A stretch of 20,137 nucleotides of DNA from Betaproteobacteria bacterium (GTDB lineage Bacteria > Pseudomonadota > Gammaproteobacteria > Burkholderiales > SG8-41). The stretch lies in NCBI GenBank assembly GCA_021414185.1, contig JAIOOZ010000370.1, forward strand, positions 1 to 20,137, given 5' to 3'. Made by a program: the position numbers and the translations under genes. The notes beneath the pieces were generated by a model, which saw only the letters and a program-made list of their open reading frames with translations, made no database searches and was not told the origin of the DNA. Numbering within the stretch: the stretch's first letter is position 1; every line of letters starts with the position of its first letter. Shown one piece after another: positions 1 to 8,700 of the stretch.

Positions 1-321
1 GCACGCGGCGGTGATGGGGCAACGCAGGTTGCCCGGCTCGAAGCATTCCACCAGCGGCAGGTTTTCCTCCACGCTGCGCACCACTGTGCCGATATTGATT
101 TCATGCGGCGCGCGCGCGAGCTGCAGGCCGCCGCCCTTGCCGCGCGTGGTTTTCACGTAGCCCTGCTTCGCCAGGTGGTGCACGACTTTCCTCAGGTGGT
201 CTTCGGAGATGCGGTAGGCGACCGCTATTTCGCCGATCGTGGCAAGGCGCTCGCCACCCTCCCGCGCGCCGAGGTAGATGAGCACGCGCAGTGTGTAATC
301 GGTAAATGTGTTCAGGCGCAT
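1..321 (-). CDS. nsrR: NsrR-type Rrf2-family NO-sensing repressor (5' part, runs off window)
   Basis: This is the first 107 codons of an Rrf2-family regulator; the 3' end lies beyond base 1. The start MRLNTFTDYTLRVLIYL matches the NsrR opening, and residues 25-70 form the winged helix (ISEDHLRKVVHHL, then the RGKGGGLQLAR wing). Three cysteines, C93, C101 and C107 (the last visible residue), form the C-X7-C-X5-C pattern that ligates the Fe-S cluster in NsrR proteins. NsrR normally represses NO-response genes and is released when NO damages the cluster. Divergent position next to narK, a palindromic NsrR-like site in the shared intergenic region and nnrS downstream all support NsrR rather than IscR. 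The start is the ATG at 319-321, because the protein opens exactly there with family-typical residues. About 30-45 C-terminal residues are probably missing from view. Confidence 0.88.
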   Translation of the reverse strand, partial: MRLNTFTDYTLRVLIYLGAREGGERLATIGEIAVAYRISEDHLRKVVHHLAKQGYVKTTRGKGGGLQLARAPHEINIGTVVRSVEENLPLVECFEPGNLRCPITAAC

Positions 322-343
322 GCCGGGTCCGCTGCAAATCCGG

Positions 344-372
344 ATTATCTGACAGACATAATGCTATATCAA
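344..372 (-). promoter_or_regulatory. Predicted sigma-70 promoter of nsrR
   Basis: On the minus strand a -35 hexamer TTGATA (367-372) and a -10 hexamer GATAAT (344-349) are separated by exactly 17 bp. Each matches consensus at five of six positions. The predicted transcription start is near 337, giving a leader of about 16 nt before the nsrR ATG. The NsrR-like palindrome lies just upstream, so autoregulation is possible. This is a sequence prediction only. Confidence 0.6.
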
Positions 373-380
373 TGCCTTAT

Positions 381-403
381 AAGATGAATACCAAATACAT
401 CTT
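381..403. promoter_or_regulatory. Predicted NsrR operator
   Basis: A 23-bp imperfect palindrome reads AAGATG-N11-CATCTT. Its right half AAATACATCTT fits the known NsrR half-site exactly, and its left half AAGATGAATAC agrees at 8 of 11 positions. The arrangement is 11-1-11, as in described NsrR operators. It lies in the intergenic region between nsrR and narK1, three bases from the FNR box. Bound NsrR could therefore hinder FNR activation of narK1 and affect nsrR itself. The match is by eye against the remembered consensus. Confidence 0.7.
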
Positions 404-406
404 CAA

Positions 407-447
407 TTGATATAGATCAAATGGCGCGCCGGTCCCGTCCTTAAACT
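407..447 (+). promoter_or_regulatory. FNR/NNR-type box and class II promoter for narK1 and the nar operon
   Basis: TTGATATAGATCAA (407-420) is a perfect FNR palindrome, TTGAT-N4-ATCAA. A -10-like hexamer TAAACT lies at 442-447, its centre 31 bp from the box centre. This is the spacing of class II FNR promoters, where the box sits near -41.5. The predicted start is about 454-455, giving a leader of roughly 27 nt to the narK1 ATG. No recognisable -35 is present, as expected where FNR replaces it. FNR, DNR and NNR proteins share this consensus, so the actual activator is not determined. Confidence 0.8.
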
Positions 448-481
448 TGGCATCAATACTTGGCACAGGTGGGGGGCAAAA

Positions 482-1747
482 ATGGCATCGCAGACGTACA
501 AGGCATGGTCGGTCGTGACGGCGAGCACAACTTCGTTCACGGTCTGTTTCATGGTGTGGATGATGTTTGCCGTGATCGGCATACCCATCAAACAGAACCT
601 CGGCCTTAATGAAACCCAGTTCGGCATCCTGGTCGCGCTGCCGGTTCTGACCGGTTCCCTGATCCGTCTGCCGCTCGGCATGTGGACCGACCGCTTCGGC
701 GGCCGCATCGTGTTTTTCATCCTCATGCTGTCGACGGTGTTCCCGATCTGGTTGATTTCGCGCGCCACCGAATTCTGGCACTTCCTGGTGACCGGTCTCT
801 TCGTCGGCGTGGCGGGCGGTTCGTTCACGGTCGGCATCGCTTACTGCGCGCGCTGGTTTCCCCGCAACAGGCAGGGCCTCGCGATGGGCATATTCGGCGC
901 GGGCAACACGGGCGCGGCGGTGAACAAGCTGGTGGCGCCGAGCATCGTGGTGGCGTTCGGCTGGACGATGGTGCCGCAGGTCTACGCGGTGATGATGCTC
1001 GTCACCGCAATTGCATTCTGGTTTTTCAGCTATACCGATGAGGAGCATGCGCACGGCGATTCCAACGTTACGGTGAGAGAGCAGCTGGCGGCGTTGAAGG
1101 ACCCGAAGGTGTGGCGCTACAGCCAGTACTACTCGATCGTCTTCGGCGGTTACGTGGCGCTGTCGCTGTGGATGACCAAGTACTATATTTCCGAGTACGG
1201 TTTCGACATTCAGCTGGCGGCGCTGCTGGCGGCCGGTTTCAGCATACCCGGCGGCGTGCTGCGCGCGATCGGCGGGTGGTTTTCCGACAAATACGGCGCG
1301 CATACCATCACGTGGTGGGTGTTGTGGATCTCGCTGGTGTGCCTCTTTTTCCTGTCGTATCCGCAGACCGATCTCACGATCCAGACCGTGACGGGTCCCA
1401 AGACCCTGCACATCGGGCTCAATGCGACGCTCTTCACCGTCATCATGTTCACGATGGGCATTGCGTTCGCGATCGGCAAAGCCTCGGTCTTCAAATACAT
1501 CTCCGACGACTATCCGAAAAACATCGGCGTGATATCCGGCATCGTCGGGCTCGCCGGCGGCATGGGCGGTTTCATCCTGCCGATCATGTTCGGCGCGCTG
1601 GTCGACCTCACCGGCGTGCGCTCGTCAGCCTTCATGCTGATGTTCGGCATCGTCTGGGTGTCGCTGATGTGGATGTACTTCACCGAAGTCCGGCCGATGG
1701 GCGCGGAACTCGGCCGCCAGCATCCCGAACCTTCGCATTTCACCTGA
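482..1747 (+). CDS. narK1: NarK1-type nitrate/nitrite transporter (MFS)
   Basis: A 421-residue major facilitator protein with about 12 hydrophobic segments. The family arginines that bind nitrate or nitrite appear as R62 in IRLPLGMWTDRFGGR (TM2 and following loop) and R261 in GGVLRAIGGWFSDKYG (TM8). Glycine-rich nitrate-signature segments are GIFGAGNTGAAVNK (residues 137-149) and GISGIVGLAGGMGG-like residues around 352-363. The N-terminal form, with a short tail and a TM1 leading into IGIPIKQNLGLNETQFGIL, is that of NarK1 proteins. These are generally described as proton-nitrate symporters that start nitrate respiration before nitrite accumulates. It is the first gene after the FNR box, with a G-rich ribosome site (AGGTGGGGGG) upstream. 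narK2 follows after 18 nt. Confidence 0.92.
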   Translation: MASQTYKAWSVVTASTTSFTVCFMVWMMFAVIGIPIKQNLGLNETQFGILVALPVLTGSLIRLPLGMWTDRFGGRIVFFILMLSTVFPIWLISRATEFWHFLVTGLFVGVAGGSFTVGIAYCARWFPRNRQGLAMGIFGAGNTGAAVNKLVAPSIVVAFGWTMVPQVYAVMMLVTAIAFWFFSYTDEEHAHGDSNVTVREQLAALKDPKVWRYSQYYSIVFGGYVALSLWMTKYYISEYGFDIQLAALLAAGFSIPGGVLRAIGGWFSDKYGAHTITWWVLWISLVCLFFLSYPQTDLTIQTVTGPKTLHIGLNATLFTVIMFTMGIAFAIGKASVFKYISDDYPKNIGVISGIVGLAGGMGGFILPIMFGALVDLTGVRSSAFMLMFGIVWVSLMWMYFTEVRPMGAELGRQHPEPSHFT

Positions 1748-1765
1748 CTCCTGAAAGGAACGGCA

Positions 1766-3313
1766 ATGGCAACCGAAACCATGGGTAGCATGCCCGCGAC
1801 ACCTTCAAAAGGCGCCGACATTGCCGAGGGCATGTGGGGCATCATCACGGTGCAGATGTTGAACCTCGGCTTTCCATTCACCCAGGCCGAGTTGTTCACG
1901 CTGACCGCGATCGCGGGCATTTCCGGCGCGACGATGCGCATTCCGGCCTCGTTTCTGATCCGCCTTGCCGGCGGGCGCAACACCATTTTCCTGACCACCG
2001 CGATGTTGCTCGCCCCGGCGTTGGGCACCGGCATCGTGCTGCAGCACAAGGACTGGCCGCTGTGGGCCTTTCAGCTGATGGCGCTCTGGTGCGGCGTCGG
2101 CGGCGGTAATTTTGCAAGTTCGATGTCCAACATCAGTACTTTCTTCCCCAAGCGGCTGCAGGGCACGGGGTTGGGACTCAACGCCGGACTCGGCAATTTC
2201 GGCGTGACTACCATGCAAGTCGTGATCCCGCTGGTGATGACGGTGGGGATCTTCGGCGGCATCGGCGGGGAACCGATGACGCTGCTGAAGGATAGCGGCT
2301 GGATTTTCGGCAAGATTCCCGCTGGCACGCAGACGTATATACAGAACGCCGGCTTCGCCTGGTTGCTGTCGCTGGTGCCGCTGTCCATCCTGTGCTGGTT
2401 CGGCATGAACAACCTGAAGACGGTCTCGCCGGACACCGGTCATCCGCTCGTCGCGTTTGCGAAGATCACCTACCTGTACACGCTGGCCTTCGTGCCTTCC
2501 ATCCTCGGCCTCTACCTGTACCTGCCCAAGCCGACCGGTCTCGGCCTGATCAGCATGTGGGTGGCGATTCCACTCGACATCGTGAGCGCGCTGCTGGTGA
2601 TGAAGCTCGCGGCCTTCGGGCCGATGAAAGAGGGCGTTGCGAAGCAGTTCCAGATCTTCCGCAACAAGCACACGTGGTCGATGACAGCGTTGTACATCGT
2701 CACCTTCGGCTCGTTCATCGGCTTCTCGATGGCGCTGCCGCTGTCGATGAAAGTGATCTTCGGCGTGAGCCACGTGCCGGACGCCAACGGCGTCATGCAG
2801 CACACGCTGAACAACCCGAATGCGCCGAGCGTTCTCGCCTACGCGTGGATCGGCCCCTTCGTGGGCGCGGCGGTACGGCCGCTCGGCGGCTGGATCTCCG
2901 ACAAGGTCGGCGGTTCCATCGTCACGCAGATCATCTCGGCGGTGATGGTGGTGGCCTCGATCGCGGTGGGTTACGTGATGATGCAGGCCTACGGCTCGGC
3001 CACGCCCGAGACGCACTTCCCGCTGTTCCTCGGTCTCTTCATGCTGCTGTTCTTCGCCACCGGAATCGGCAACGGCTCGACTTTCCGCACCATCGGCGTG
3101 ATTTTCGACCGCACGCAGGCCGGCCCGGTGCTGGGCTGGACCTCGGCGATCGCCGCCTACGGCGCCTTCGTAGCGCCGATCGTAATCGGTGAACAGATCA
3201 AGGCCGGCACGCCGCAGTTGGCGATGTACGGTTTCGCGGTGTTCTACGCCATCTGCCTGGTGCTCAACTGGTGGTTTTACCTGCGTGCCAACGCGTACGT
3301 AAAAAACCCTTGA
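1766..3313 (+). CDS. narK2: NarK2-type nitrate/nitrite transporter, apparently short N-terminus
   Basis: A 515-residue MFS nitrate transporter, probably the nitrate/nitrite antiporter partner of NarK1. Conserved arginines are R58 (SGATMRIPASFLIR) and R371 (AAVRPLGGWISDKVGG). The nitrate signature GLNAGLGNFGVTTMQ is at residues 137-151. AAGGAA at 1755-1760 is a good ribosome site and fixes the ATG. The oddity is the N-terminus. NarK2 relatives I know have a tail with a WNPED-like segment and a full TM1 before WGIITVQMLNLGF. Here only about 22 residues precede that point (GADIA joined to EGMWGIITVQ), so roughly half of TM1 seems absent. An in-frame deletion, an assembly error or a natural variant would each explain this. 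Function as a transporter is likely by family but the topology of this copy is uncertain. Confidence 0.88.
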   Translation: MATETMGSMPATPSKGADIAEGMWGIITVQMLNLGFPFTQAELFTLTAIAGISGATMRIPASFLIRLAGGRNTIFLTTAMLLAPALGTGIVLQHKDWPLWAFQLMALWCGVGGGNFASSMSNISTFFPKRLQGTGLGLNAGLGNFGVTTMQVVIPLVMTVGIFGGIGGEPMTLLKDSGWIFGKIPAGTQTYIQNAGFAWLLSLVPLSILCWFGMNNLKTVSPDTGHPLVAFAKITYLYTLAFVPSILGLYLYLPKPTGLGLISMWVAIPLDIVSALLVMKLAAFGPMKEGVAKQFQIFRNKHTWSMTALYIVTFGSFIGFSMALPLSMKVIFGVSHVPDANGVMQHTLNNPNAPSVLAYAWIGPFVGAAVRPLGGWISDKVGGSIVTQIISAVMVVASIAVGYVMMQAYGSATPETHFPLFLGLFMLLFFATGIGNGSTFRTIGVIFDRTQAGPVLGWTSAIAAYGAFVAPIVIGEQIKAGTPQLAMYGFAVFYAICLVLNWWFYLRANAYVKNP

Positions 3314-3359
3314 TCCTCGCTGCGCACGTGTTTAAACGCCAACTTCCTGGGAAATCCGC

Positions 3360-6300
3360 ATGAGCCACTTTCTCGATCGACTGACCTATTTCTCTCAACC
3401 ACGCGAAGCGTTCTCCGGCGGCCACGGCGTCGTCACGGGCGAGGATCGTACGTGGGAAGACGCCTACCGCAACCGCTGGGCGCACGACAAGATCGTGCGC
3501 TCAACCCACGGCGTCAATTGCACGGGGTCGTGCTCGTGGAAGATTTACGTCAAGGGCGGCATCGTCACCTGGGAAACGCAGCAGACCGATTACCCGCGCA
3601 CGCGCTGGGACATGCCCAACCACGAGCCGCGCGGCTGCTCGCGCGGCGCTTCGTACTCGTGGTACCTCTACAGCGCCAATCGCGTGAAGTATCCGCTGGT
3701 GCGCGGCCGGCTCCTCAAAAGCTGGCGCGAGGCGCGCCTGACGCTCGACCCGGTCGCCGCGTGGGCTTCGATCGTCGAGTCCGATGCCAAGCGGCGAGAC
3801 TATCAAAAGGTGCGCGGCCTCGGCGGTTTCGTGCGCTCGAGCTGGGACGAGGTGAATGAAATCGTCGCTGCAGCCAACGTCTATACGATCAAGAAGCACG
3901 GCCCGGACCGCGTGATCGGTTTTTCGCCGATTCCCGCCATGTCGATGGTGAGTTACGCCGCGGGTTCGCGTTACCTGAGTTTGATCGGCGGCGTGTGCAT
4001 GAGTTTTTACGACTGGTACTGCGATTTGCCGCCGGCGAGCCCGCAGATCTGGGGCGAGCAGACCGACGTGCCCGAGTCGGCCGATTGGTACAACTCGAAT
4101 TTCATCATCGCCTGGGGCTCCAACGTGCCGCAGACGCGCACGCCGGACGCGCACTTTTTCACCGAGGTGCGCTACAAGGGCGCAAAAACGGTGGCGGTGA
4201 CGCCCGACTATTCCGAGGTCGCCAAGCTCGCCGACATCTGGATGCACCCGAAGCAGGGCACCGACGCCGCGGTGGCGATGGCGATGGGCCACGTGATCCT
4301 GAAGGAATTTTATTTCCCCGACGGCGGCGGCGAGCGCAGCGCCTACTTCGACGACTACGTGCGCCGCTACACCGACATGCCGATGCTGGTGATGTTGAAG
4401 GAACATACGCTGCCGAACGGTGAAAAGATCATGGTGCCCGACCGTTACGTGCGCGCGTCGGATTTCTCCGACCAGTTCGGCCAGGCCAACAATCCGGAAT
4501 GGAAGACCGTTGCGTTCGACGAAACAGGCAAGGTCGTGCTGCCCAACGGCGCGATCGGTTTTCGCTGGGGCCCGGACGGCCGCGCCGATCAGGGCCAATG
4601 GAACCTTGAAGCGAAGGAAGCGCGCGACGGCGGCGCGGTCAAACTCAAGCTGTCGCTGCTCGAAGGCGGCGCGCAGAGCCGCGACACCGCGAAGGTCGGC
4701 TTTCCGTATTTCGGCGGCATCGCGAGCGAGCACTTTCCCAACAATGTGTTGAAGGGCGAGAACGCAGACGTGCTGGTGCGCACCGTGCCCGTGCAGCGCA
4801 TTGCGCTCGGCAGCGGCGAAGCGCTGGTGGCCACCGTGTTCGACCTGCAGGTGGCCAACTACGGCGTGGCCCGCGGCCTCGCCGGCGAGCTCGCGGCCAA
4901 GGATTTCGACGACGATACGCCTTACACGCCGGCCTGGCAGGAGCGCATCACCGGCACGCCGCGCGCGCAGTTGATCACGGTGGCGCGGCAGTTCGCCGAG
5001 AACGCGCACAAGACGCACGGCAAATCGATGGTCATCATCGGTGCGGCGATGAACCACTGGTACCACAGTGACATGAACTACCGCGGCGTCATCAACATGC
5101 TGATGATGTGCGGTTGCGTGGGCAAAAGCGGCGGCGGCTGGGCGCATTACGTCGGCCAGGAAAAACTGCGGCCGCAGACCGGCTGGACGGCGCTGGCGTT
5201 CGCGCTCGACTGGATCCGCCCGCCGCGCCAGATGAACAGCACCAGTTTTTTCTATGCGCACACCGACCAGTGGCGCTACGAGAAGCTCGGCATGGAGGAA
5301 GTGATCTCGCCGCTGGCCGACAAGAAGCTCTATGGCGGCAGCATGATCGACTACAATGTGCGCGCCGAACGCATGGGCTGGCTGCCGAGCGCGCCGCAGT
5401 TGCAGACCAACCCGCTGCAAGTGGTGCGCGACGCAGCGGCCGCAGGCAGCGATCCGAAGGACTACGCGGTCAAGGCTTTGCAGGACGGCTCGCTGAAGAT
5501 GAGCTGCACCGATCCCGACCACCCCGACAACTGGCCGCGCAACCTCTTTGTGTGGCGCTCCAACCTGTTGGGCTCCAGCGGCAAAGGCCACGAGTATTTC
5601 CTCAAGCATCTGCTGGGCACCAGCCACGGCGTGCAGGGCAAGGACCTCGGCCGCGACGAGGCGAGGCCCGCCGAAGTGGTGTGGCACGACCAGGCGCCCG
5701 AAGGCAAGCTCGACCTGCTCGTGACGCTCGACTTTCGCATGAGCACCACCTGCCTCTACAGCGACATCGTGCTGCCGACCGCCACTTGGTACGAGAAGAA
5801 CGACCTCAATACCAGCGATATGCACCCCTTCATCCACCCGCTGTCCACCGCGGTGGATCCGGCGTGGCAGTCGCGCAGCGACTGGGACATCTACAAGGGT
5901 TTCGCGAAAAAATTCAGCGAGGTCTGCGTCGGTCATCTGGGCGTGGAAAAGGACCTAGTGCTGGCGCCGCTGATGCACGACAGCCCCTCCGAATTGGCCC
6001 AGCCGTTCGAGGTGAAGGATTGGAAGCGCGGCGAGTGCGACCTCGTTCCCGGCAAGACGGGGCCGAACATGGTGGTGGTCGAGCGCGACTATCCCAACGT
6101 GTACAAGCGCTTCACCGCGCTCGGCCCGCTGATGGGCAAGGTCGGCAACGGCGGCAAGGGCATCGCGTGGAACACGCAGACGGAAGTCAAGCAGCTGGGT
6201 GAGTTGAGCGGCCTCGTCACCGCCGAGGGCGTGACCCGCGGCATGCCGAAGATCGAGACCGACATCGACGCGTGCGAGGTGATCCTGCAGTTGGCGCCCG

Positions 6301-7178
6301 AAACCAACGGCCACGTGGCGGTCAAGGCGTGGGCCGCGCTGGGCAAGCAGACCGGGCTTGACCACACGCATCTCGCGATCCACCGCGAAGACGAGAAGAT
6401 CCGCTTTCGCGACATCCAGGCGCAGCCGCGCAAGATCATTTCCAGCCCGACGTGGAGCGGCATCGAGAGCGAGACGGTCTCGTACAACGCGGGCTACACC
6501 AACGTGCACGAGCTGATCCCGTGGCGCACACTGACCGGGCGCCAGCAGTTCTACATGGACCACCCGTGGATGCGCGCCTTTGGCGAGGGCTTCTCGAGCT
6601 ACCGCCCGCCGGTGGACCTGAAGACCACCGCCGGCATCCAGGGCATCAAGCCGAACGGCAACCCCGAGATCGCGCTGAACTTCATCACGCCGCACCAAAA
6701 GTGGGGCATCCACTCGACCTACACCGACAACCTCCTGATGCTCACGTTGAGCCGCGGCGGGCCCTGCGTGTGGTTGAGCGAAGACGACGCGAAACGCGCC
6801 GGCATCGTCGACAACGACTGGATCGAGCTGTTCAATCTCAACGGCGCCATCGCGGCGCGCGCGGTGGTGAGCCAGCGCGTCAACCCCGGCATGATCATGA
6901 TGTACCACGCGCAGGAGAAGATCGTGAACACCCCGGGCTCGGAGATCACCGGCGCGCGCGGCGGCATCCACAACTCGGTGACGCGCGCGGTGATGAAGCC
7001 GACGCACATGATCGGCGGCTACGCGCAGTTCAGCTACGGCTTCAATTACTACGGCACCATCGGCACCAACCGCGACGAGTTCGTGGTGGTGCGCAAGATG
7101 AACAAGATCGATTGGCTCGACACACCCGTCGCCGATGAGCTCATCAAGCCGGTGCAGGCGCAAGGGGAGGTCGCATGA
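3360..7178 (+). CDS. narG: Respiratory nitrate reductase alpha subunit NarG
   Basis: A 1272-residue molybdopterin oxidoreductase that reduces nitrate to nitrite at a bis-MGD molybdenum centre on the cytoplasmic side of the membrane. H50, C54, C58 and C93 (THGVNCTGSC and RGCSRGAS) match the NarG FS0 [4Fe-4S] ligands, with His replacing the first Cys. D222 in YDWYCDLPP matches the aspartate molybdenum ligand and even shares E. coli numbering. The N-terminus MSHFLDRLTYFSQPRE resembles the vestigial, non-exported Tat-like start of NarG and has no hydrophobic signal. Length is close to the family norm (about 1250). It follows narK2 after 46 nt with no promoter of its own visible. The ribosome site (GGGAAA) is weak. 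Its stop overlaps the narH start as ATGA. Confidence 0.97.
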   Translation: MSHFLDRLTYFSQPREAFSGGHGVVTGEDRTWEDAYRNRWAHDKIVRSTHGVNCTGSCSWKIYVKGGIVTWETQQTDYPRTRWDMPNHEPRGCSRGASYSWYLYSANRVKYPLVRGRLLKSWREARLTLDPVAAWASIVESDAKRRDYQKVRGLGGFVRSSWDEVNEIVAAANVYTIKKHGPDRVIGFSPIPAMSMVSYAAGSRYLSLIGGVCMSFYDWYCDLPPASPQIWGEQTDVPESADWYNSNFIIAWGSNVPQTRTPDAHFFTEVRYKGAKTVAVTPDYSEVAKLADIWMHPKQGTDAAVAMAMGHVILKEFYFPDGGGERSAYFDDYVRRYTDMPMLVMLKEHTLPNGEKIMVPDRYVRASDFSDQFGQANNPEWKTVAFDETGKVVLPNGAIGFRWGPDGRADQGQWNLEAKEARDGGAVKLKLSLLEGGAQSRDTAKVGFPYFGGIASEHFPNNVLKGENADVLVRTVPVQRIALGSGEALVATVFDLQVANYGVARGLAGELAAKDFDDDTPYTPAWQERITGTPRAQLITVARQFAENAHKTHGKSMVIIGAAMNHWYHSDMNYRGVINMLMMCGCVGKSGGGWAHYVGQEKLRPQTGWTALAFALDWIRPPRQMNSTSFFYAHTDQWRYEKLGMEEVISPLADKKLYGGSMIDYNVRAERMGWLPSAPQLQTNPLQVVRDAAAAGSDPKDYAVKALQDGSLKMSCTDPDHPDNWPRNLFVWRSNLLGSSGKGHEYFLKHLLGTSHGVQGKDLGRDEARPAEVVWHDQAPEGKLDLLVTLDFRMSTTCLYSDIVLPTATWYEKNDLNTSDMHPFIHPLSTAVDPAWQSRSDWDIYKGFAKKFSEVCVGHLGVEKDLVLAPLMHDSPSELAQPFEVKDWKRGECDLVPGKTGPNMVVVERDYPNVYKRFTALGPLMGKVGNGGKGIAWNTQTEVKQLGELSGLVTAEGVTRGMPKIETDIDACEVILQLAPETNGHVAVKAWAALGKQTGLDHTHLAIHREDEKIRFRDIQAQPRKIISSPTWSGIESETVSYNAGYTNVHELIPWRTLTGRQQFYMDHPWMRAFGEGFSSYRPPVDLKTTAGIQGIKPNGNPEIALNFITPHQKWGIHSTYTDNLLMLTLSRGGPCVWLSEDDAKRAGIVDNDWIELFNLNGAIAARAVVSQRVNPGMIMMYHAQEKIVNTPGSEITGARGGIHNSVTRAVMKPTHMIGGYAQFSYGFNYYGTIGTNRDEFVVVRKMNKIDWLDTPVADELIKPVQAQGEVA

Positions 7179-8698
7179 AGATCCGCGCTCAAATCGGCAT
7201 GGTGCTCAATCTGGACAAGTGCATCGGGTGCCACACATGCTCCGTTACCTGCAAGAACGTCTGGACCAGCCGCCCCGGCATGGAGTACGCGTGGTTCAAC
7301 AACGTCGAGACCAAGCCCGGCATCGGTTACCCGAAAGAGTGGGAGAACCAGGACAAGTGGAACGGCGGCTGGGTGCGCAAGGCCAACGGCGCAATCGAGC
7401 CGCGGCAGGGCGCGAAGTGGAAGTTGCTGATGCGCATTTTCGCGAATCCCAACCTGCCCGAAATCGACGATTACTACGAGCCTTTCACGTTCGACTACGG
7501 TCATCTGCAGTCCGCGCCGGAGATGAAGGCGACGCCGACCGCGCGGCCGCGCAGCCTGATCACCGGCAAGCAGATGGACAAGATCGTGTGGGGCCCCAAC
7601 TGGGAGGAAATCCTCGGCGGCGAATTCAGCAAGCGCTCGCAGGACAAGAACTTCGACAATATTCAAAAGGACATCTACGGCCAGTTCGAAAACACGTTCA
7701 TGATGTATTTGCCGCGGCTGTGCGAGCATTGCCTGAATCCGGCGTGCGTGGCGAGCTGCCCGTCGGGCTCGATCTACAAGCGCGAGGAAGACGGCATCGT
7801 TCTCATCGACCAGGACAAGTGCCGCGGCTGGCGCATGTGCGTCAGCGGCTGTCCCTACAAGAAAATCTATTACAACTGGAAAAGCGGCAAGGCCGAGAAG
7901 TGCATCTTCTGCTACCCGCGCATCGAAGCCGGCCAGCCCACCGTCTGTTCGGAGACCTGTGTCGGGCGCATCCGCTATCTCGGCGTTCTTCTGTACGATG
8001 CCGACCGCATCCATGAAGCCGCCAGCGTGGAGCACGACCGCGACCTCTACCAGGCGCAGCTCGACATCTTTCTGGACCCGAACGAAGCCGAAGTGATCAA
8101 GCAGGCAAAGATCGACGGCATCCCCGACAAGTGGATGGAGGCGGCGCGCGCGAGTCCCGTCTACAAGATGGCGGTGGAATGGAAGGTCGCGCTGCCGCTG
8201 CATCCGGAATACCGCACCTTGCCCATGGTGTGGTACGTGCCGCCGCTCTCGCCCATCAGCACGGCTGCAAATGCCGGACATATCGGCGCCAACGGCCAGA
8301 TTCCCGACGTCACGCAACTGCGCATTCCGGTCCAGTACCTGGCCAACCTGCTTACCGCGGGAGATACCGCGCCGGTCGTGCGCGCGCTCGAGCGCATGCT
8401 GGCGATGCGCGCCTACCAGCGCGAAAAGCACGTCGATCAGCGCATCAACACCGCGGTGCTCGACCAGGTCGGCCTCACGCGCGACGAGGTCGAGGAAATG
8501 TACCGCGTCATGGCGATTGCGAATTACGAAGACCGCTTCGTCATTCCGAGCACGCATTGCGAATACGCCGAGAACACGTTCAATGTGCGCGGCGGCTGCG
8601 GGTTCTCGTTCGGCAACGGCTGCTCGGAAGGCACCGGCGAGACGAGCCTCTTCGGCAGCGAGAAGAAGCGCACCATTCCCATCCGGCTTGAGGTCTGA
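7175..8698 (+). CDS. narH: Respiratory nitrate reductase beta subunit NarH
   Basis: A 507-residue iron-sulfur protein that passes electrons from the NarI hemes to NarG. The first cluster motif CIGCHTCSVTC gives C16, C19, C22 and C26. Further motifs are CEHCLNPACVASC, then CRGWRMCVSGC, in which Trp replaces a Cys and marks the [3Fe-4S] cluster as in NarH, and CIFCYPRI followed by CSETC. The layout corresponds to one [3Fe-4S] and three [4Fe-4S] clusters. The start overlaps the narG stop by four bases, and GGGGAGG lies 5-11 bases upstream, so coupled translation is expected. narJ follows after two bases. Confidence 0.97.
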   Translation: MKIRAQIGMVLNLDKCIGCHTCSVTCKNVWTSRPGMEYAWFNNVETKPGIGYPKEWENQDKWNGGWVRKANGAIEPRQGAKWKLLMRIFANPNLPEIDDYYEPFTFDYGHLQSAPEMKATPTARPRSLITGKQMDKIVWGPNWEEILGGEFSKRSQDKNFDNIQKDIYGQFENTFMMYLPRLCEHCLNPACVASCPSGSIYKREEDGIVLIDQDKCRGWRMCVSGCPYKKIYYNWKSGKAEKCIFCYPRIEAGQPTVCSETCVGRIRYLGVLLYDADRIHEAASVEHDRDLYQAQLDIFLDPNEAEVIKQAKIDGIPDKWMEAARASPVYKMAVEWKVALPLHPEYRTLPMVWYVPPLSPISTAANAGHIGANGQIPDVTQLRIPVQYLANLLTAGDTAPVVRALERMLAMRAYQREKHVDQRINTAVLDQVGLTRDEVEEMYRVMAIANYEDRFVIPSTHCEYAENTFNVRGGCGFSFGNGCSEGTGETSLFGSEKKRTIPIRLEV

Positions 8699-8700
8699 TC

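Noticed and set aside
359..372. Second FNR-like half-site (ATCAA) in the nsrR-narK intergenic region
   Set aside because: The partner half reads TAATG rather than TTGAT, and the bases are better explained as the nsrR -35 hexamer.
3501..5936. Very long open frame on the minus strand opposite narG (about 811 codons), and similar antisense frames opposite narH, narK and nnrS
   Set aside because: High-GC codon bias makes antisense frames open by chance. The translations are His/Arg/Ala-rich with no recognisable domain, and they lie fully over certain genes.
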